From: Solanum dulcamara
Lineage: Eukaryota > Streptophyta > Magnoliopsida > Solanales > Solanaceae
Direction of reading: 5' to 3'
Assembly (NCBI RefSeq): GCF_947179165.1
Contig: NC_077239.1
Coordinates: 18,887,134 to 18,951,133, forward strand
DNA: 64,000 bases
Under the pieces are notes generated by a model. That model was not told where the DNA came from. It did no database searches and was given only the letters and a program-made list of their open reading frames with translations. Position 1 is the first letter of the stretch; the number at the start of each line of letters is the position of its first letter. Below are positions 10,240 through 22,644 of this stretch, piece after piece. Position numbers and translations under genes: made by a program.

Positions 10240-10505
10240 TTGATGCTTCTTCATATGTGTACTTTTTTCATATTTTAAACTCCCTATTGAATATTTTGGC
10301 TCAAGTATGACATATATTGACATAGCGTCCATTGTAAATAAACTAGAGGTTGCAGATGAATTCAAGTATCATTCTCATCATCCTCTTCTCTTTTATAACA
10401 ATCTTTTTTATAGGTAAGATTACTTTGAATAATATAAATCATATATACCAACATATTCTTTTGTAGAAGCCGTTTAATCACTATTACTAGTACGTACCTA
10501 AAGAA

Positions 10506-12912
10506 ATGGAAGAAGGTAATAGTAACAAAACAATTGTGATGGGTCCACAGTTCTGTTCTCCTCAGCCTCTTCAGCTATTCATAAAGAAGAAGGTTTACTT
10601 CATGGGTGGCCATGGATATGAAGTTAAAGATGATTATGGTAATCTCGTCTTCACTATTGAAAATGTTTTGGGCTTCTTTCGTAGCAAGTTGATCGTCTTT
10701 GATGCTGCTAATGTACCAATTCTCACCCTAAAAAGCAAGGTAATATATCATATCAAGTTTTTTCTTATATATGTTCTTCTTTTATAAAACGTCAACTAGT
10801 GTTGTAAAAATGAAAATACCGAACAAGTTTACTCAGCCATGAATTTGGCCTTAGTACAATTGTTACAAGTAAATCGTAAGCAAGCATAATATAATATGGC
10901 AAACTAAAAAGAAAGTTAATTAGTGCTGTAAAACAAGAACTGGAGGGATATATTCAAAATTATACCATGAGTTATGGATTAGAGATATTAATTTGAAAAT
11001 GTATTATTGCCGAAAAATTACTCATTTCATTTTAGAATAATTGTTGCTTTAGCTCTCGTATCACGTCCATTAAGAAAAATAACAAATACAAAATATAGTT
11101 TGTTAAGTTACCTCTATTTATTAGATTTTTCTTAAAAATTGAACACTATTAAAGAGAAGTAGTACTTTAATACAAGGGTATTAAAAATAATTATTATATT
11201 TGTCTTGAATTTTTGAAACAATACTCCCTCCATCTCATATTAGTTGATCACATTTCATTTTGCACGATATTTAAAATATCATAAAAAAGAAGATAATTTA
11301 ACTAATTCACCCCTTAAAAACCTTTTGGAAACTTTACAAGAAAATGTGAACACTTTCAAAAGAAATTAATTGTAAGAATAATATAGAAAAAAATTAATTA
11401 ATAATTTCTTGATTTAGTATGGTGGACAACTAATATGTGACAACTATTTTTAGTATAATGACACTACAAAAAAAATTGATTTTAGTGGCAATAAATGTAC
11501 ATATTAACAAAGAGTGTTAAAACATTTACTGGCATTAATTAGTATATATATTGTCATTGGATGTAATTTCGTTATAAGTTTTAGGGGCATTTACAAAAAG
11601 TGTTATTGCCTCTAAAAATACATATTTAATGGTAATTAAGTTATTATCGTTAATTAATTATCGTTAAAGAATATTTTTGATATAATCTAATTAACTAATA
11701 TGAAACGAAATGAATACTTATTATAAAATAAGTTTTTTTATTGCTAAAACGACACTTATTACGAGATGGAAGGAGCATGTATGGAGAAGTCGTTATGCTT
11801 TTTCTTTCTAAACCTATCTCAAATTATGGAGTACTTGTCTTTAAAGTTAACGTGTTGATGAAATTTATTTGGTGCAGAAATTTTCGTGGCATAGCAGATG
11901 GCAAAGTTTTAAGGGAGACAGCACAGACGAAAAGGACCTCATATTTAGTGCCAAGACTTCTTCAAAGTTTCAATTCACCAGAAAATTGGACATTTTCTTA
12001 GCCAATAATATATCAGAACAAGTTTGTGATTTTAGAATGAAGGCTAGCTACAGGGAGTCAAATTGTCATATTTTTGCTGGACAATCATCCACTCTAATTG
12101 CTCAGGTAAAATCATTTCCTGTTTTTTTATATTTTGGCTAGAAAGGGAAATAATTATATGATAATTAAATCAAACATTATATGTATATAAAGAGGAATAA
12201 ATGTTGATTGCATGCACTTCTCATAAGATTCACAATTCTAAATCAATAGATATAAGGCTGTTGTACTTCATCTTTTCCTATATTAAGGCATTCTCCTTTT
12301 TGTTTTGTTTTCAGATTTTTTTATATTGGTAACTTTATAACTCTTTCATCTTAAACTTCTTATTTTAGCTTATTTAATAATACAAGTTTATACTTATAAA
12401 ATACCATGACACGTCTACTATAAAATAATATATATTACTTATATATATTCACCAATTTATTTTGTCATAAATTTTGTGCCTAATAAAAAACTATGGTATT
12501 ATAAAATGAAACTGAAGAAGTAATAGTTATTCCATTGTGACAATTTCTATAGTATGACACATGTTGAAAAAACTTAATTAAATTCTACATAGTATATTTT
12601 ATTGGAGTTGAAGGCAATGATTAATTACATCTATGCTTCTTGGACTCCATTTTTTCCTCACCACTTGTTCTTTATATTGCATTCCCAAAACTTTGATTAA
12701 TTTATTTAATTATTTATTATTTTCATTATTCAATTTGGGGATTGCAGATGGATAAGAAGTATACAACAGGAAGTATATTCCTTGGAAGAGACAAATTCAT
12801 GGTGAGAGTGAATCCAAATGTGGATCATGCCTTCATAGTTTCACTTCTTGTTATCCTCGAAGAGATGGCCAGCTCAGGAAACAGCAGCAGCACTCATTCC
12901 TCATCACCCTAA
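10506..12912 (+). CDS. LURP-one-related (LOR, DUF567) protein gene, three exons
   Basis: This is the only intact host protein gene seen. Exons are 10506-10739, 11878-12105 and 12748-12912, all with GT-AG borders (donor AAG|GTAAT, acceptor GTGCAG|AAA; donor CAG|GTAAAA, acceptor TTGCAG|ATG), joined in phase 0, giving 208 residues (78+76+54). The protein shows the ordered landmarks of the LOR/Tubby-like beta-barrel family: YEVKDDYGNLVFTIEN, IVFDAANVPILTLKSK, the exon 2 start KFSWHSRWQSFKG, DIFLANN and VCDFRMKASY, then IFLGRDKFMVRVNPNVDHAF and IVSLLVILEEM near the C-terminus. Length fits the family (about 200-220). LOR proteins are plant cytosolic/nuclear proteins; LURP1 of Arabidopsis is needed for basal oomycete resistance, most others have no known role. 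Intron 1 (1138 bp) carries MITE sequence. The start was chosen because no upstream in-frame ATG is near and MEEG is followed at once by family sequence. Confidence 0.9.
11224..11775. mobile_element. Stowaway-like MITE in LOR intron 1, with a second insertion inside
   Basis: The left end is TA then CTCCCTCCATCTCATATTAG (from 11224). The right end, read in reverse complement, is CTCCTTCCATCTCGTAATAA (to 11775). These are the CTCCCTCC termini of Stowaway (Tc1/mariner) MITEs; the right TA target copy has become CA. At 552 bp it is longer than usual, probably because of the CACTA-like sequence at about 11462. Splice sites of the intron are outside it. Confidence 0.65.
11462..11700. mobile_element. 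CACTA-like terminal fragment nested in the MITE
   Basis: The sequence CACTACAAAAAAAATTGA at 11462 matches the CACTACAAAAAA terminus of En/Spm (CACTA) elements and is followed by repeats of GTGGCAATAAA/GGCATTAATTA type. A matching TTTTTTGTAGTG right end is not seen, so the fragment is truncated or decayed and its right limit is a guess. Confidence 0.4.
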
Positions 12913-13189
12913 TGGATATCTAGCATTTCTTTTCCATTGTTAATTGTTTAACTTCTTTTTTTTTTCTTGTGTATTGATATGAATAGGCTATTCGACATTT
13001 TTTGTTATTTGCTTCTTCTCACGAGTAGTAACCTTATTTGTTACATAAAGTTAAACAATCACACGTGATACACATATAGATTGTTTTGGGTACGAAGAAA
13101 ATATTTTTCCGAAAAATAAATGGATTTGTTACTTATCTTACTTGATTTATAAGAAAAAAAATATTATTTCAAAAATATTATAACGATGG
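12913..13189. other. LOR 3' flank / intergenic
   Basis: AT-rich sequence downstream of the LOR stop codon, with T-rich runs and a TATGAATAGG context near 12980. The polyadenylation site cannot be fixed. Nothing else is recognised. Confidence 0.4.
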
Positions 13190-13570
13190 ACCCGAAACAG
13201 GTCCTAACCTAGCGCAAGACCCAACCCCCGACCTGACACCAACCTAGGACTTGACCTAATATTCGACCCCAACGCAGCCCGAGACTCGAGACCCAAACCT
13301 AAGAGCGAGCCGAGATCCCAATTTCAAGACCCAAGATCACACCACAACCCTAACCCCCAACCTTGAGACCAACCCAAACCATGAGATCACTGCTTTGAGA
13401 TCCAACCCAAACTCAACTCCTACCAAGATTTGACCTTGAATCTAGATTCAAAACCGACCCTAACCCCAATAATCGAACCCAACCACAAAACCTAGCCCTG
13501 ACCCTCAATATCGAGACCTGTCCTTGACCTCGATATTCTATCCCGATCCTTGACTCTCATATTTTCAGAC
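13190..13570. repeat. C-rich degenerate repeat (GACCC/AACCC motifs)
   Basis: About 380 bp are built from irregular repeats of GACCC, AACCC, CCTAACC, CGAGACC and TTGACCT on the plus strand, with strong C-over-G asymmetry, in contrast to AT-rich surroundings. No fixed period is evident by eye. It contains CCCTAACCCCCAACC, which is telomere-like in places, but there is no regular TTTAGGG array. No ORF is supported. Confidence 0.6.
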
Positions 13571-13696
13571 TCGATTAAAAAGATCTAATAATTTAATTTC
13601 AAATTGATTCAAAGGGATACCCGCAAAGCTTCAGTGTCTCCTTGAGGTGTATTTCTACTTTTTAAAAACAAAATAGAATTTAATGTAAAATATTTA

Positions 13697-14354
13697 GGAC
13701 AGTAGAGATTCTGACCTTAATTGGGACAACATCATTTTAATCATTCGCTAAGCAACCCATACATGTTATGTCGACTTTACTAATGGTAGTTTCCAAAGTT
13801 ACAGTGTTCATTATCTAGTCGTCCTTTTAATCATTCCACTTCCAATTGTCGAACCACTCTAGATATCGTATGTACCACACAAGTATTGTTTCCACTTCTG
13901 GGTAACTAACCCAAAAAAGATAACGTTCATGAAGTTCCTCAAACCATTGTTTAGCTTCGCCATTCAAATATTCTCAAAGTGCATTGTCGATCCATCACCT
14001 TACTCAACCCCTTCGAATTGTTGAACATTCCGAATCTAACTATGTATTCTTTCCATAAATCTATTACTTCCACTTTAGTACCAGTTCTAATGTCCAAGCC
14101 ATACACGACACATACTGCTCACATGAAGAACCACACACGAGCATCACTCTAAGTGAGAGAGAATGGAATGAAGCGATAAGAATCAAACTGAATCAAAGAC
14201 ACATGATAGAGGTTCAAGAAGTGAAGATTATTCTTAAAAGTCACCATATCCCCTTGAAGATAAGTATAGACGTCTCCATACCGATCTTCGAGACTCTACG
14301 TAGACACGATTTGTATACACGTGAGACCTATAAATTTGGGGCTATGATATCATT
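13697..14354 (-). mobile_element. Partial internal region of a second B-family copy
   Basis: This piece matches 20275-20924 nearly base for base over long runs (for example AAGCAACCCATACATGTTATG and TGTCGACTTTACTAATGG contexts), i.e. the 650 bp that follow the PBS in element B on the minus strand. It lies to the left of the 3' LTR of B and begins with a PBS remnant (14341-14352, TGATATCATAGC on the minus strand). On the minus strand the order is therefore LTR-internal-LTR-internal. The left end at about 13697 is a truncation. No ORF survives. Confidence 0.75.
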
Positions 14355-16434
14355 TATCACGATCCAAAATCGGATGTGATGGCACTCGTCCTATCCCACC
14401 AAGACAAGTCAGCCTAAACCCGACAATTAAGGGAATTAATTCGGAAATAGATTAAATAATCAAAAGCGGAAGTCTTAAATAACTCGAAAAACCACCGACA
14501 TCTAGTTATCACGTGTACAAGACACTAATAAATACAAAATAAAAGATAATACAAGTTTCAAATGTCTTTTTATCTCAAATAGAATAAAGCATCAAAATAA
14601 AATGGGACAAAGGAGATTGGTGAACGTCAATTAGCTACCTCTCAGGTCACCTCAAAGCCTCAGAGGATAAGAAATAACTTAAACTCACTGTCCAGACTCA
14701 GACCCTACATAAGTGTAGAAGAAAGGAGTGAGTACCAACAATATGGTATTCTGCAAGTCAACTAATAAAACTAGGCAAATCTAATAAAATTCAAGAACTC
14801 CTTTCAACCCAACCGAACCTTTATAACTACAATTTGCATAGAAAATTAGCCCAACCTAGAGTTCACAATACACAGTTCAAATAAGTTCCACAGTCACAGG
14901 TAAGTCATCACAAAAAACAAAAATCACAAGTACCACACGAGTCATACACAAGAGTACATAAACAATACATAATTCTGCAAGGATGTCATACACAATCAAT
15001 AATCGAACATCAGTCACATTCGTCGTAATGACCTTGGCATCACACTCTCACCGAAAATGACTTCGCAATCACACTCTCTCGCCGGCAATGACCTAGACAT
15101 CACACTCTCACCGAAAATGACCTAGGCATAATGCTCTCGTCGAAAATGACCTCGGCATAACACACTCGCCAGAAATTACCTCAACATAACACTCTAGATG
15201 AAAATAACCTCGGCATAACACTCTCGTCAGAAAAGACCTCGACATAACTCTCTTACCGGAACTGACCTCGGCATAACGCTCTCGCCAAAAATGATATCGA
15301 TATAACACTCTAGCTGGAAAAGACCTTGACAACACAATTTCATTAGAAAAGACCTGACATCACACCATGTCTATCTCATCACAGTGTTCAAGAATAAAAT
15401 GCAATCGGCATGTTCATACAATAATGAGAAATTTCAAGTTCAGTAAGTTACAATCACAATGACAATATCAAAACATTTCATTATATACACATCCATATCG
15501 AAATCAAGGTATTTCACACTTTCACATCACAAGATTAGCACACATTGCCTTTTTGGTAACCTCATCTTTTAACTTAGGTTAATTCATGTAAGAAAATAGT
15601 CCACAACCTCTTTTCCATTACTCTCCAACACATACAAGAAAGAAAATTTGGAAATTCTACAAGATTTAACGGAGTTTTAAAAGTTCACTTGCATCAATTA
15701 ATTGAATAATCGCTTAGAAACATGAGTCTTTCGTAATGCTTCCAAACGATCAAAATTTATTCAAATATATAATCTTCATAACAATACGAATTCAATGACA
15801 CCCATATTATTATATTTATTTTCGGCTAAAACATGGGGTAAAAACATCACCCTAAGCCCCCAAATTCAAATCTGAAAATTTCTTTCAGATTATGTTTACT
15901 CATAATAAAATAAACTCAGATGCCAAATTTCAACTAAAATAGATCATTATTTGACCCCAAAATCAGGATTTTATTCTAAAAACCCTAGGACCATATTTTC
16001 GTATTTTAATATTATTTCTCCACAAATCTACCCTAAAAATCTACTCATAACCATATCAAAATTAATGGAAATGACGAGAAACATTACCTTAATCCTTTGG
16101 GATAAAAAATTTATTTTTTTCTCCTCCCTTTTCTTCTCTTTTTCTCCCTTTTTTCCTTTTCCTCTATTGTTTGCATGCGTAGGATGTTTTTTCTTTCTGC
16201 TGTTGCGTTCTGCAGAGCAAATGATTTATAGCTATTTTATTTTTTATTCCTTTTGGGCCTTGCCCTCTTTGATTTTCTTTTTTTTTTGTTTTCATTATTA
16301 TTAGCAACAAAATAATCCTTGAAAATTATGTCACTCACTCCCACAAGTCATAAATTATTTATAAAAGCTATTAAAAATGTTAAAAATAGGAAAATCAATA
16401 AAATTCACAGAAAATATTGGAAGGATCGTTACAT
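14355..16434 (-). repeat. Element B 3' LTR
   Basis: Right boundary TTACA at 16434 (TGTAACGATCC on the minus strand); left boundary TATCACGATCC at 14355, degraded from TGTCACGATCC. It aligns throughout with 20925-22644 plus 31703-32051. It contains an array of about ten roughly 30-bp subrepeats at 15030-15360 that generates spurious ORFs. Confidence 0.8.
15030..15360 (-). repeat. B-family LTR subrepeat array (about 30 bp units)
   Basis: About ten units vary around ATGACCTCGGCATAACACTC plus TCGCCGGAA (plus strand). On the minus strand the unit contains GAGGTCATTTCCGGCGAG with a weak GCCG/CGGC stem. The array lies 1074-1404 bp into the LTR in element orientation. A matching array is at 21580-21930. 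Confidence 0.8.
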
Positions 16435-17030
16435 CATCCATCACTAAAAATCATGTTTGTTCTCGAACATAAAGTAAAAGAAAGAAGCATACTCGACGTT
16501 ATTAAGAGTCGGAGGCATAATTTCGAATGTCAGTAATTGCATCTCCAAAGGAACCCATTCTTAGGACCACACCACCAAGAACTGAACTTTCGAATCTAAT
16601 TTTGCAAATCTACAAATCAGAAATATTTCCAAGTCACAGACTAACTCATTGACCAAACCTGAACAGAAACCCTCTAAACCACAATATAACCATCAGTATA
16701 ATCTTTCATCACATAACCACGAGAGAATTTTGAACCAATATTGACTTCAACCAAAAGTGAACCCGAACCAGCGACCACACTCATAATACACAAACCATCA
16801 CAGATCTTGTCAAGATTCCATTCTCACAACCAAATCTTTCCACGAGCTTAAGCTATACAAATCTGATCTTTAGACATTGGGTACTCATCAATGGAAAATA
16901 TGATTTACCTAACCCAAAAAAGAAAATGATCGAATAACCTCCTAGCGAACGATAAACCCAAGCATACAAAACCCCTAACAACACTATCGAAAGTGGTAGA
17001 TCAGTAGTTGTGAATATAAACAACCTTTAG

Positions 17031-17269
17031 GGGGTCATTTGATTGGGAACAAGTTATCCCACGATTAATTATCCTGGGATTAGTTATCCTGGAATAAGGT
17101 GGGATAAATGATCCCACCATGTATATGAGATAACTTATCCCATCACTATGGTATAAATGGTTGGATAAGTTATCCCAAACTTGCCAACTAAACAAGACAC
17201 ACAAATTTTATCGATGGACTATTTTTTATCCAGGACTATTTATGTTAATCTCTTACCCTAAATGACCCC
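17031..17269. mobile_element. Tourist-like (PIF/Harbinger) MITE in element B
   Basis: Ends are GGGGTCATTT (17031-17040) and AAATGACCCC (17260-17269), perfect inverted repeats, flanked by TAG on the left and TAA on the right (a degenerate TWA target duplication). The inside is rich in TTATCC and its complement. The corresponding place in element C (about 45860-45872 on the plus strand, GCTCTTAAGGGTTGTTTA) lacks the insert, giving an empty-site comparison. Confidence 0.75.
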
Positions 17270-17606
17270 TAAGAGCGGTATCACTATACCCAATGGCCCC
17301 TATATTTAATTATACATAGCCAGAACGTGAACTCTATGACGAGATGTATAACAAAACTATCGGTCACTATAGATATCCATGATAGCTCTTCCATAAGTTC
17401 TAATAAGCAAGGTGACACTTGTAAAACCACTGAAACACTTCAACTGCCCCAAGGAAACACCAAATCTTCCATATCTAAATTGATCAAGTCTGCACAAGCA
17501 TCCTACCCTATCAAAAGGTTATCGCAGGATTGGTACATTCGATTTGCCACTAGGAATTCATCCACGGAAGTGGAAACACGCGTGATCATATGCAATGAAT
17601 CATACT

Positions 17607-17801
17607 TCAGACCATATACGAAATGAAGTAGGTGGTCACATAAGAATGTACATAACCAAGGTTGAATAACACAAGATACCCTTCCATAGTATCCATATCA
17701 AACTTTTTTATTTGTCTGACTCTATCTTTTTGATTGCTACCCACAATCAACCAGCTTGGTCCCATTACAATAGTAGACATACTCAATTTATCAACTTTCA
17801 T
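17607..17801 (-). pseudogene. Possible protease vestige in the B/C/D internal region
   Basis: A 64-residue frame contains YLVLFNLGYVHSYVTTYF, similar in layout to the gypsy retropepsin start (LFDxGxxxSYVxxxFA). The related place in C (about 45455-45520) reads MLFDLDFVHSYITTYF and in D (minus, about 40100-40150) a decayed version. The catalytic D(S/T)G is not intact in any copy. It may be the last recognisable coding trace of an ancestral gypsy polyprotein, or chance; no domain follows. Confidence 0.3.
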
Positions 17802-20800
17802 ATACTCCTCTCAGTACTTCACTGAAGTCAACACTCTAAATATTAAAAGAACACCATAACCACACCGGTCATTTACTTTACTCTCAAACCGTCATTAGTA
17901 TCAAGGTCTTCTTAGCAACATATTTATGTCTCCAAAATTTCAAACGATGACTCTCTTTTTCATTTAAGCATTCCATGATAGGTACGGGTCCCACTCAATG
18001 CTGATAATCCAAATTCTAACTTTCATAGTACTTTTACATTGAGATAAAACTATTGAATCACACTCAATATCAACTCCACACAATCTTTCACTTACCAGTT
18101 TCAACTACTATTCAAACCATCATGTACCTCATGCCAAAACTTAGAGAAATTCTTGGTCACCCCAATAATTTTGTATACTATGGGCACATAACTTTTATTT
18201 ACCACCAAGTAGCTATGTAACGCATCACAACAGTCTGTGTAGGCCCATCAACAAAGCTATCATCCCATCTTAAAATCCTTAATAACCATGTAGAATTATA
18301 ATCCCTTCCCGTAGCGTACCCATAAGTCACCAACCATAATTCGAATAATACAAACTAACATCAAAATGCAACATCTTCCACACATCACTATTTGTCACTC
18401 GAACCAAAATTCAATCTTCATAAAAGTCGCTGATACACCCTTAGTAAGTCTGTGCTGAATCAGCTCACATTCATGGTCATATCTGAACTCAAAGGCAACA
18501 ATTCATACAACCTTCAACTCCAAACCAATGGTCTATATGAGATGTCTTATTTCTGCACCTTTCTTAGATCTTTCCCATGACATATTTTCGAATACCTTGA
18601 ACTCTGCAATATACCAGACTCTTGTACCTTTTTCTAACTTGCTTATCAATCTTATCCTTTGAATAACAACTTATGACATTTTACCTCATGTTCTAAACTA
18701 AAACTTTAAGTGGAGAACTTTCTTAGGCTCTTGAAAAATCAAAAGTAACAAACTCTATGACCCGAATCCTGCACAAGTCCTTTCAATTACTTAATATCCG
18801 ATGCGATCGATCATTTCTCACCTTATCAATCTATACCTTGACAAAATCTATTGCCACAATGTAGACTTACATTAAACAACTTGAATTTTGAATTCCAATC
18901 ATATAACCCAATTTTCTTATCTATAAACATTAGCTCGTACCTTAAAGATCATTATGAATTCACGCATCTTAGCTTATCATTCATCGCCTCTCCATCGACC
19001 TCACCATATACTTCGTTAAAAATATAACTGTACCAATTACCAAATTCAAAACTATAAAAGAGCTTATCACCACACTCGAGTCGAATGTTTGTAGGCTATT
19101 TTTTCAAATCTTATCCAATAATTTTTTTTAACCTAGATGAATGACACGTAACAATATCACCATAATCATAGCAAAACCGATGGAACCATATGTCTCTGAA
19201 TCCAATTCTTCACTCTCTTTGAAGATACATCTTTGGCCCTTGCAATCAGAGTAAATATCATTATTCTTTCCTCTTTCCGAAGAATAAACTACATGTCATT
19301 ATTCTTTCTATTTATGACTCTAGCTTTTTCTTTCAACTCTATTTGAGCGGTGCCCCAACATATCCTACAACTTTTTATACGACCATCCTACTCACCAAGT
19401 AGTAGCACACCATAACTTTAGATACCTGTAAATCTTTATTAGCATACCAAATCAATTCAGCTGAAAATTCTTATCATATGGTTGCATCCTGATCATAATC
19501 CATCACGAACTCTTATTACCGTTATGCTTAGTAGCTATTGTCATCATCTTGAAGTCAACCTTATCATCGACATGACAGCTTAAACTCAGTTATACCAATA
19601 AAATCCAAAGGACTAACCCAATTTTATACGCACTTTCTTACTAAAATCCGCAATTGCCTTCACACAAGTATACTCACTGAGACTTCCTTTACCCATAATC
19701 TTGTTATTCCGATATTGGTCCACCCCTTGGAGTTTACGATGAAATCACCGATCCTCATTTAGAATTCTCGGAATACACTTCACAACTTAAACGTATTAAT
19801 CGCACCAAAGATCTACTACTAAAATCTTTCTTATAAACAATGCTTAACCCAAGCATCTGTAGTAACAAACTAGTTGGTTTCTCAAATGTGAATGCAATAT
19901 AGAATCTTATTATACGAGCATGTGATACAACTGATAACACCTTAAGTAGTTAGTATTCACACTTGATAATCGACGTATCCATCTCCATATACCACTAGTA
20001 CCACACCATGAAAGTCCATTATATCCACTACTAGAAAACATCATACATATCGAGAAGATTACACCCAAATAGCCTGCACATTTCTACCCATCGAATAGCT
20101 GCAAAACATTACCAAATCTATTTTATCTCTAGCCTAAGTGACATGCATTCTTTTGTTGATCAAGTTGCTAGCAGAAGTAACACACTCCATAACTCTAACC
20201 ATAAGCATCAATGTCATTATAGTAGTCATATCATGACCCTCTTTGATATACACTCAATTTATAAAATCGTAATACAGATTCTGACCTTAATTAGCGCAAC
20301 ATCATTCTCATCATTCCCTAAGCAACCCATACATGTTATGTCGACTTTACTAATGGTAGTTTCCAAAGTTATAGTGTTCATTATCTAGTCGTCCCTTTAA
20401 TCATTTCACTTCCAATTGTCAAACCACTCCAGATATCGTATGTACCACACAAGTACCGTTTTTGCTCCTAGGTAGCTAACCCAAAAAATATAACGTTCAT
20501 GAAGTCCATCAAACCATTGTTCAACCTCACCATTAAAAAATTTTCAAAGTGCATCATTTAGCCATCACCTTACTCAACCCCTTCGAATAGCTAAACATTC
20601 TAAATTTGACTACGCATTCTTTTCATAAATCTATCACTTCCACTTTAGTACCAACTATAACTTCCAAGCCATACACGACACCTACTGCTCACATGAAGAA
20701 CTAAGTACGAGTCATCACTCTAGGTGAGAGAGAATGAAATGAAGCGATAAGAATCAGACCGGATCACAGACGCATAATAGAGATTCAAGAAGTGAAGATT

Positions 20801-20910
20801 ATTCCTAAAAGTCACCATAGCCTCTCAAAGATAAGTACAAATATCTTCGTACCGATCCTCGAGATTCTACGTAGACTAGACTTATATATATGTGAGACCT
20901 ATGAAATAGG

Positions 20911-20922
20911 GATCTGATATCA
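20911..20922 (-). promoter_or_regulatory. Element B primer binding site
   Basis: TGATATCAGATC on the minus strand, two changes from the TGGTATCAGAGC complement of the 3' end of initiator tRNA-Met. It lies two bases inside the 5' LTR end at 20925. Primes minus-strand DNA synthesis in intact relatives. Confidence 0.65.
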
Positions 20923-20924
20923 TT

Positions 20925-22644
20925 TGTCATGATCCAAAATTGGACATGATGGCATTCGTCCTATCCCATCAGGACAAGTCAGCCTAAACCCAACAATTAA
21001 GGTAATTAATGTAGAAATAGATCAAATAATCAAAACTAAAAGTCTTAAATAACTTAGAAATCCCTCAACATCTAGTTGTCACGTGTATAAGCCACTAATA
21101 AATACAAAATGAAAGATAATAGAGTTTCAAATGTATTTATATCTCAAATAGAATAAATATCAAAACAAAATGGGACAAAAAAGATCGTCAGATGTCAATC
21201 AACTATCTCTCAGGTCATTTTGAAGCCTCGGAGGATAAGGTATCAAACTCACTGTCCGGGCTCAAAACCTACACAAGTATAGAAGCAAAGAATGAGTACC
21301 AATAATATGGTACCCAGCATGTCAACTAATAAAACTAGGTAAATTTAATAAAATTCTAGAACTCCTTTCAACTAATTGAACCTCCATAACTATAATCTGC
21401 ACAGAACATCAACCCAACCTAGAGTTCATAATAAACAGTTCAAATAAGTCTCACATTCACAGTTAAGTCATCACAAAACAAAAATCACAAGTACCATACG
21501 ACTCATACATAAGAGTCAATACCCCACACATAAGTATGCAAGGATACTCATACACAATCAATAATCGAGCATCAGTCACATTTGCTAGCAATGACCTCAG
21601 CATCAAACTCTCACTGGAAATGACCTCGGTATCACACTTTCTCGCCGGAAATAACCTCGGCATCACACTCTCTCCAAAAATGACCTCGACATAATATTCT
21701 CGCCATAAATGACCGCGACATAACACTCTCATCAGAAATGACCTCGACATAACATTCTCGCCGAAAATGACATCAGCATAAGACTCTTGTCGTTAAAGAC
21801 CTCGACATAACACTCTCATCGAAAATGACCTCGGCATAACACTCTCGCCAGAAATGACCTTGATATAACACTGTCATTGAAAAATACCTCAACAATACAA
21901 TCTCATCGGAAAAGACCTCTGCATCACACCATGTTCGTCTCATCATAGTGTTCAAAAAAAAATACAATCGACATGTTCACACAATAATGAGGAATGGAAA
22001 TTTCAAGAAGTTCACAGTCACAATGAAACTATCAAAGTAGTTCATCATATACACATCCATATCAAAATTAAGACATTTACACTTTCACATCACAAGATTA
22101 ACATATATTGATTTTTTTGTTAACCTCATCTTTTAAATTAGGTTAATTCATGTAAAAACATAACCCACAACCTATTACCCATTACTCTCCAACACACAAA
22201 AGAAAGAAATTCAAAAATTCTACAAGATTTAACGGAGTTTTAAAAATTCACTTGCCTCAATTATTCAAATAATCATTTCAAAATTTATGCCTTTTGTAAC
22301 GTTTTTGAACAATCAAAATATGTTCAAAATACATAATTTTCATAAGAATACGAACCCAATAACACTCATATTGCTATATTTAAGTTCGACAAAAAAATTA
22401 GGTCAAAATGTCATCCCGAGCCCCTGATTCGAATCTGAAATTTTCTTTCAGATTATGTTCATTCATAATAAGATAAACTCGCATGCCAAATTTCAACTAA
22501 AATGAATCATTATTCGACCCCAAAATCATTCTAAGAACCTTAGAGCCATATTTTCTCTTTTCAGCATTATTTCTCCGTGAATCTATATTAAACATCTACT
22601 CATAACCACATAAAAAATTGATGAAAAGGACACGAAACATTACC
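20925..22644 (-). repeat. Element B 5' LTR, portion left of element A
   Basis: Begins TGTCATGATCC at 20925 (plus view) and aligns with 14355-16085 of the 3' LTR. It is cut at TTACC (22640-22644) by element A and resumes at 31703. A subrepeat array like that at 15030 occupies 21580-21930. Confidence 0.8.
22640..22644. repeat. Target-site duplication of element A (left)
   Basis: TTACC here and TTACC at 31698-31702 flank element A exactly. The uninterrupted form, ATTACCTTAA, is present in the other LTR of element B at about 16084-16093. Confidence 0.9.

Larger units (their letters stand above)
16435..20924 (-). other. Element B internal region (no intact ORF)
   Basis: About 4.5 kb between LTRs contain no ORF above about 100 residues and none with a clear domain, apart from one possible protease vestige (17607-17801). 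Its sequence is shared, in the same order, with the internal regions of C (42644-46479) and D (39161-40366 and 58912-61883), for example the segments at 16440-16500, 17620-17720 and 20143-20400. The 3' end on the minus strand keeps the context GTTCGAGAACAAACATG before TGTAACGATCC. A Tourist-like MITE sits at 17031-17269. Confidence 0.7.

Noticed and set aside
15108..15335. Minus-strand ORF with repeated residues (also 21463-21967)
   Set aside because: Translation of the 30-bp LTR subrepeats, not a gene.
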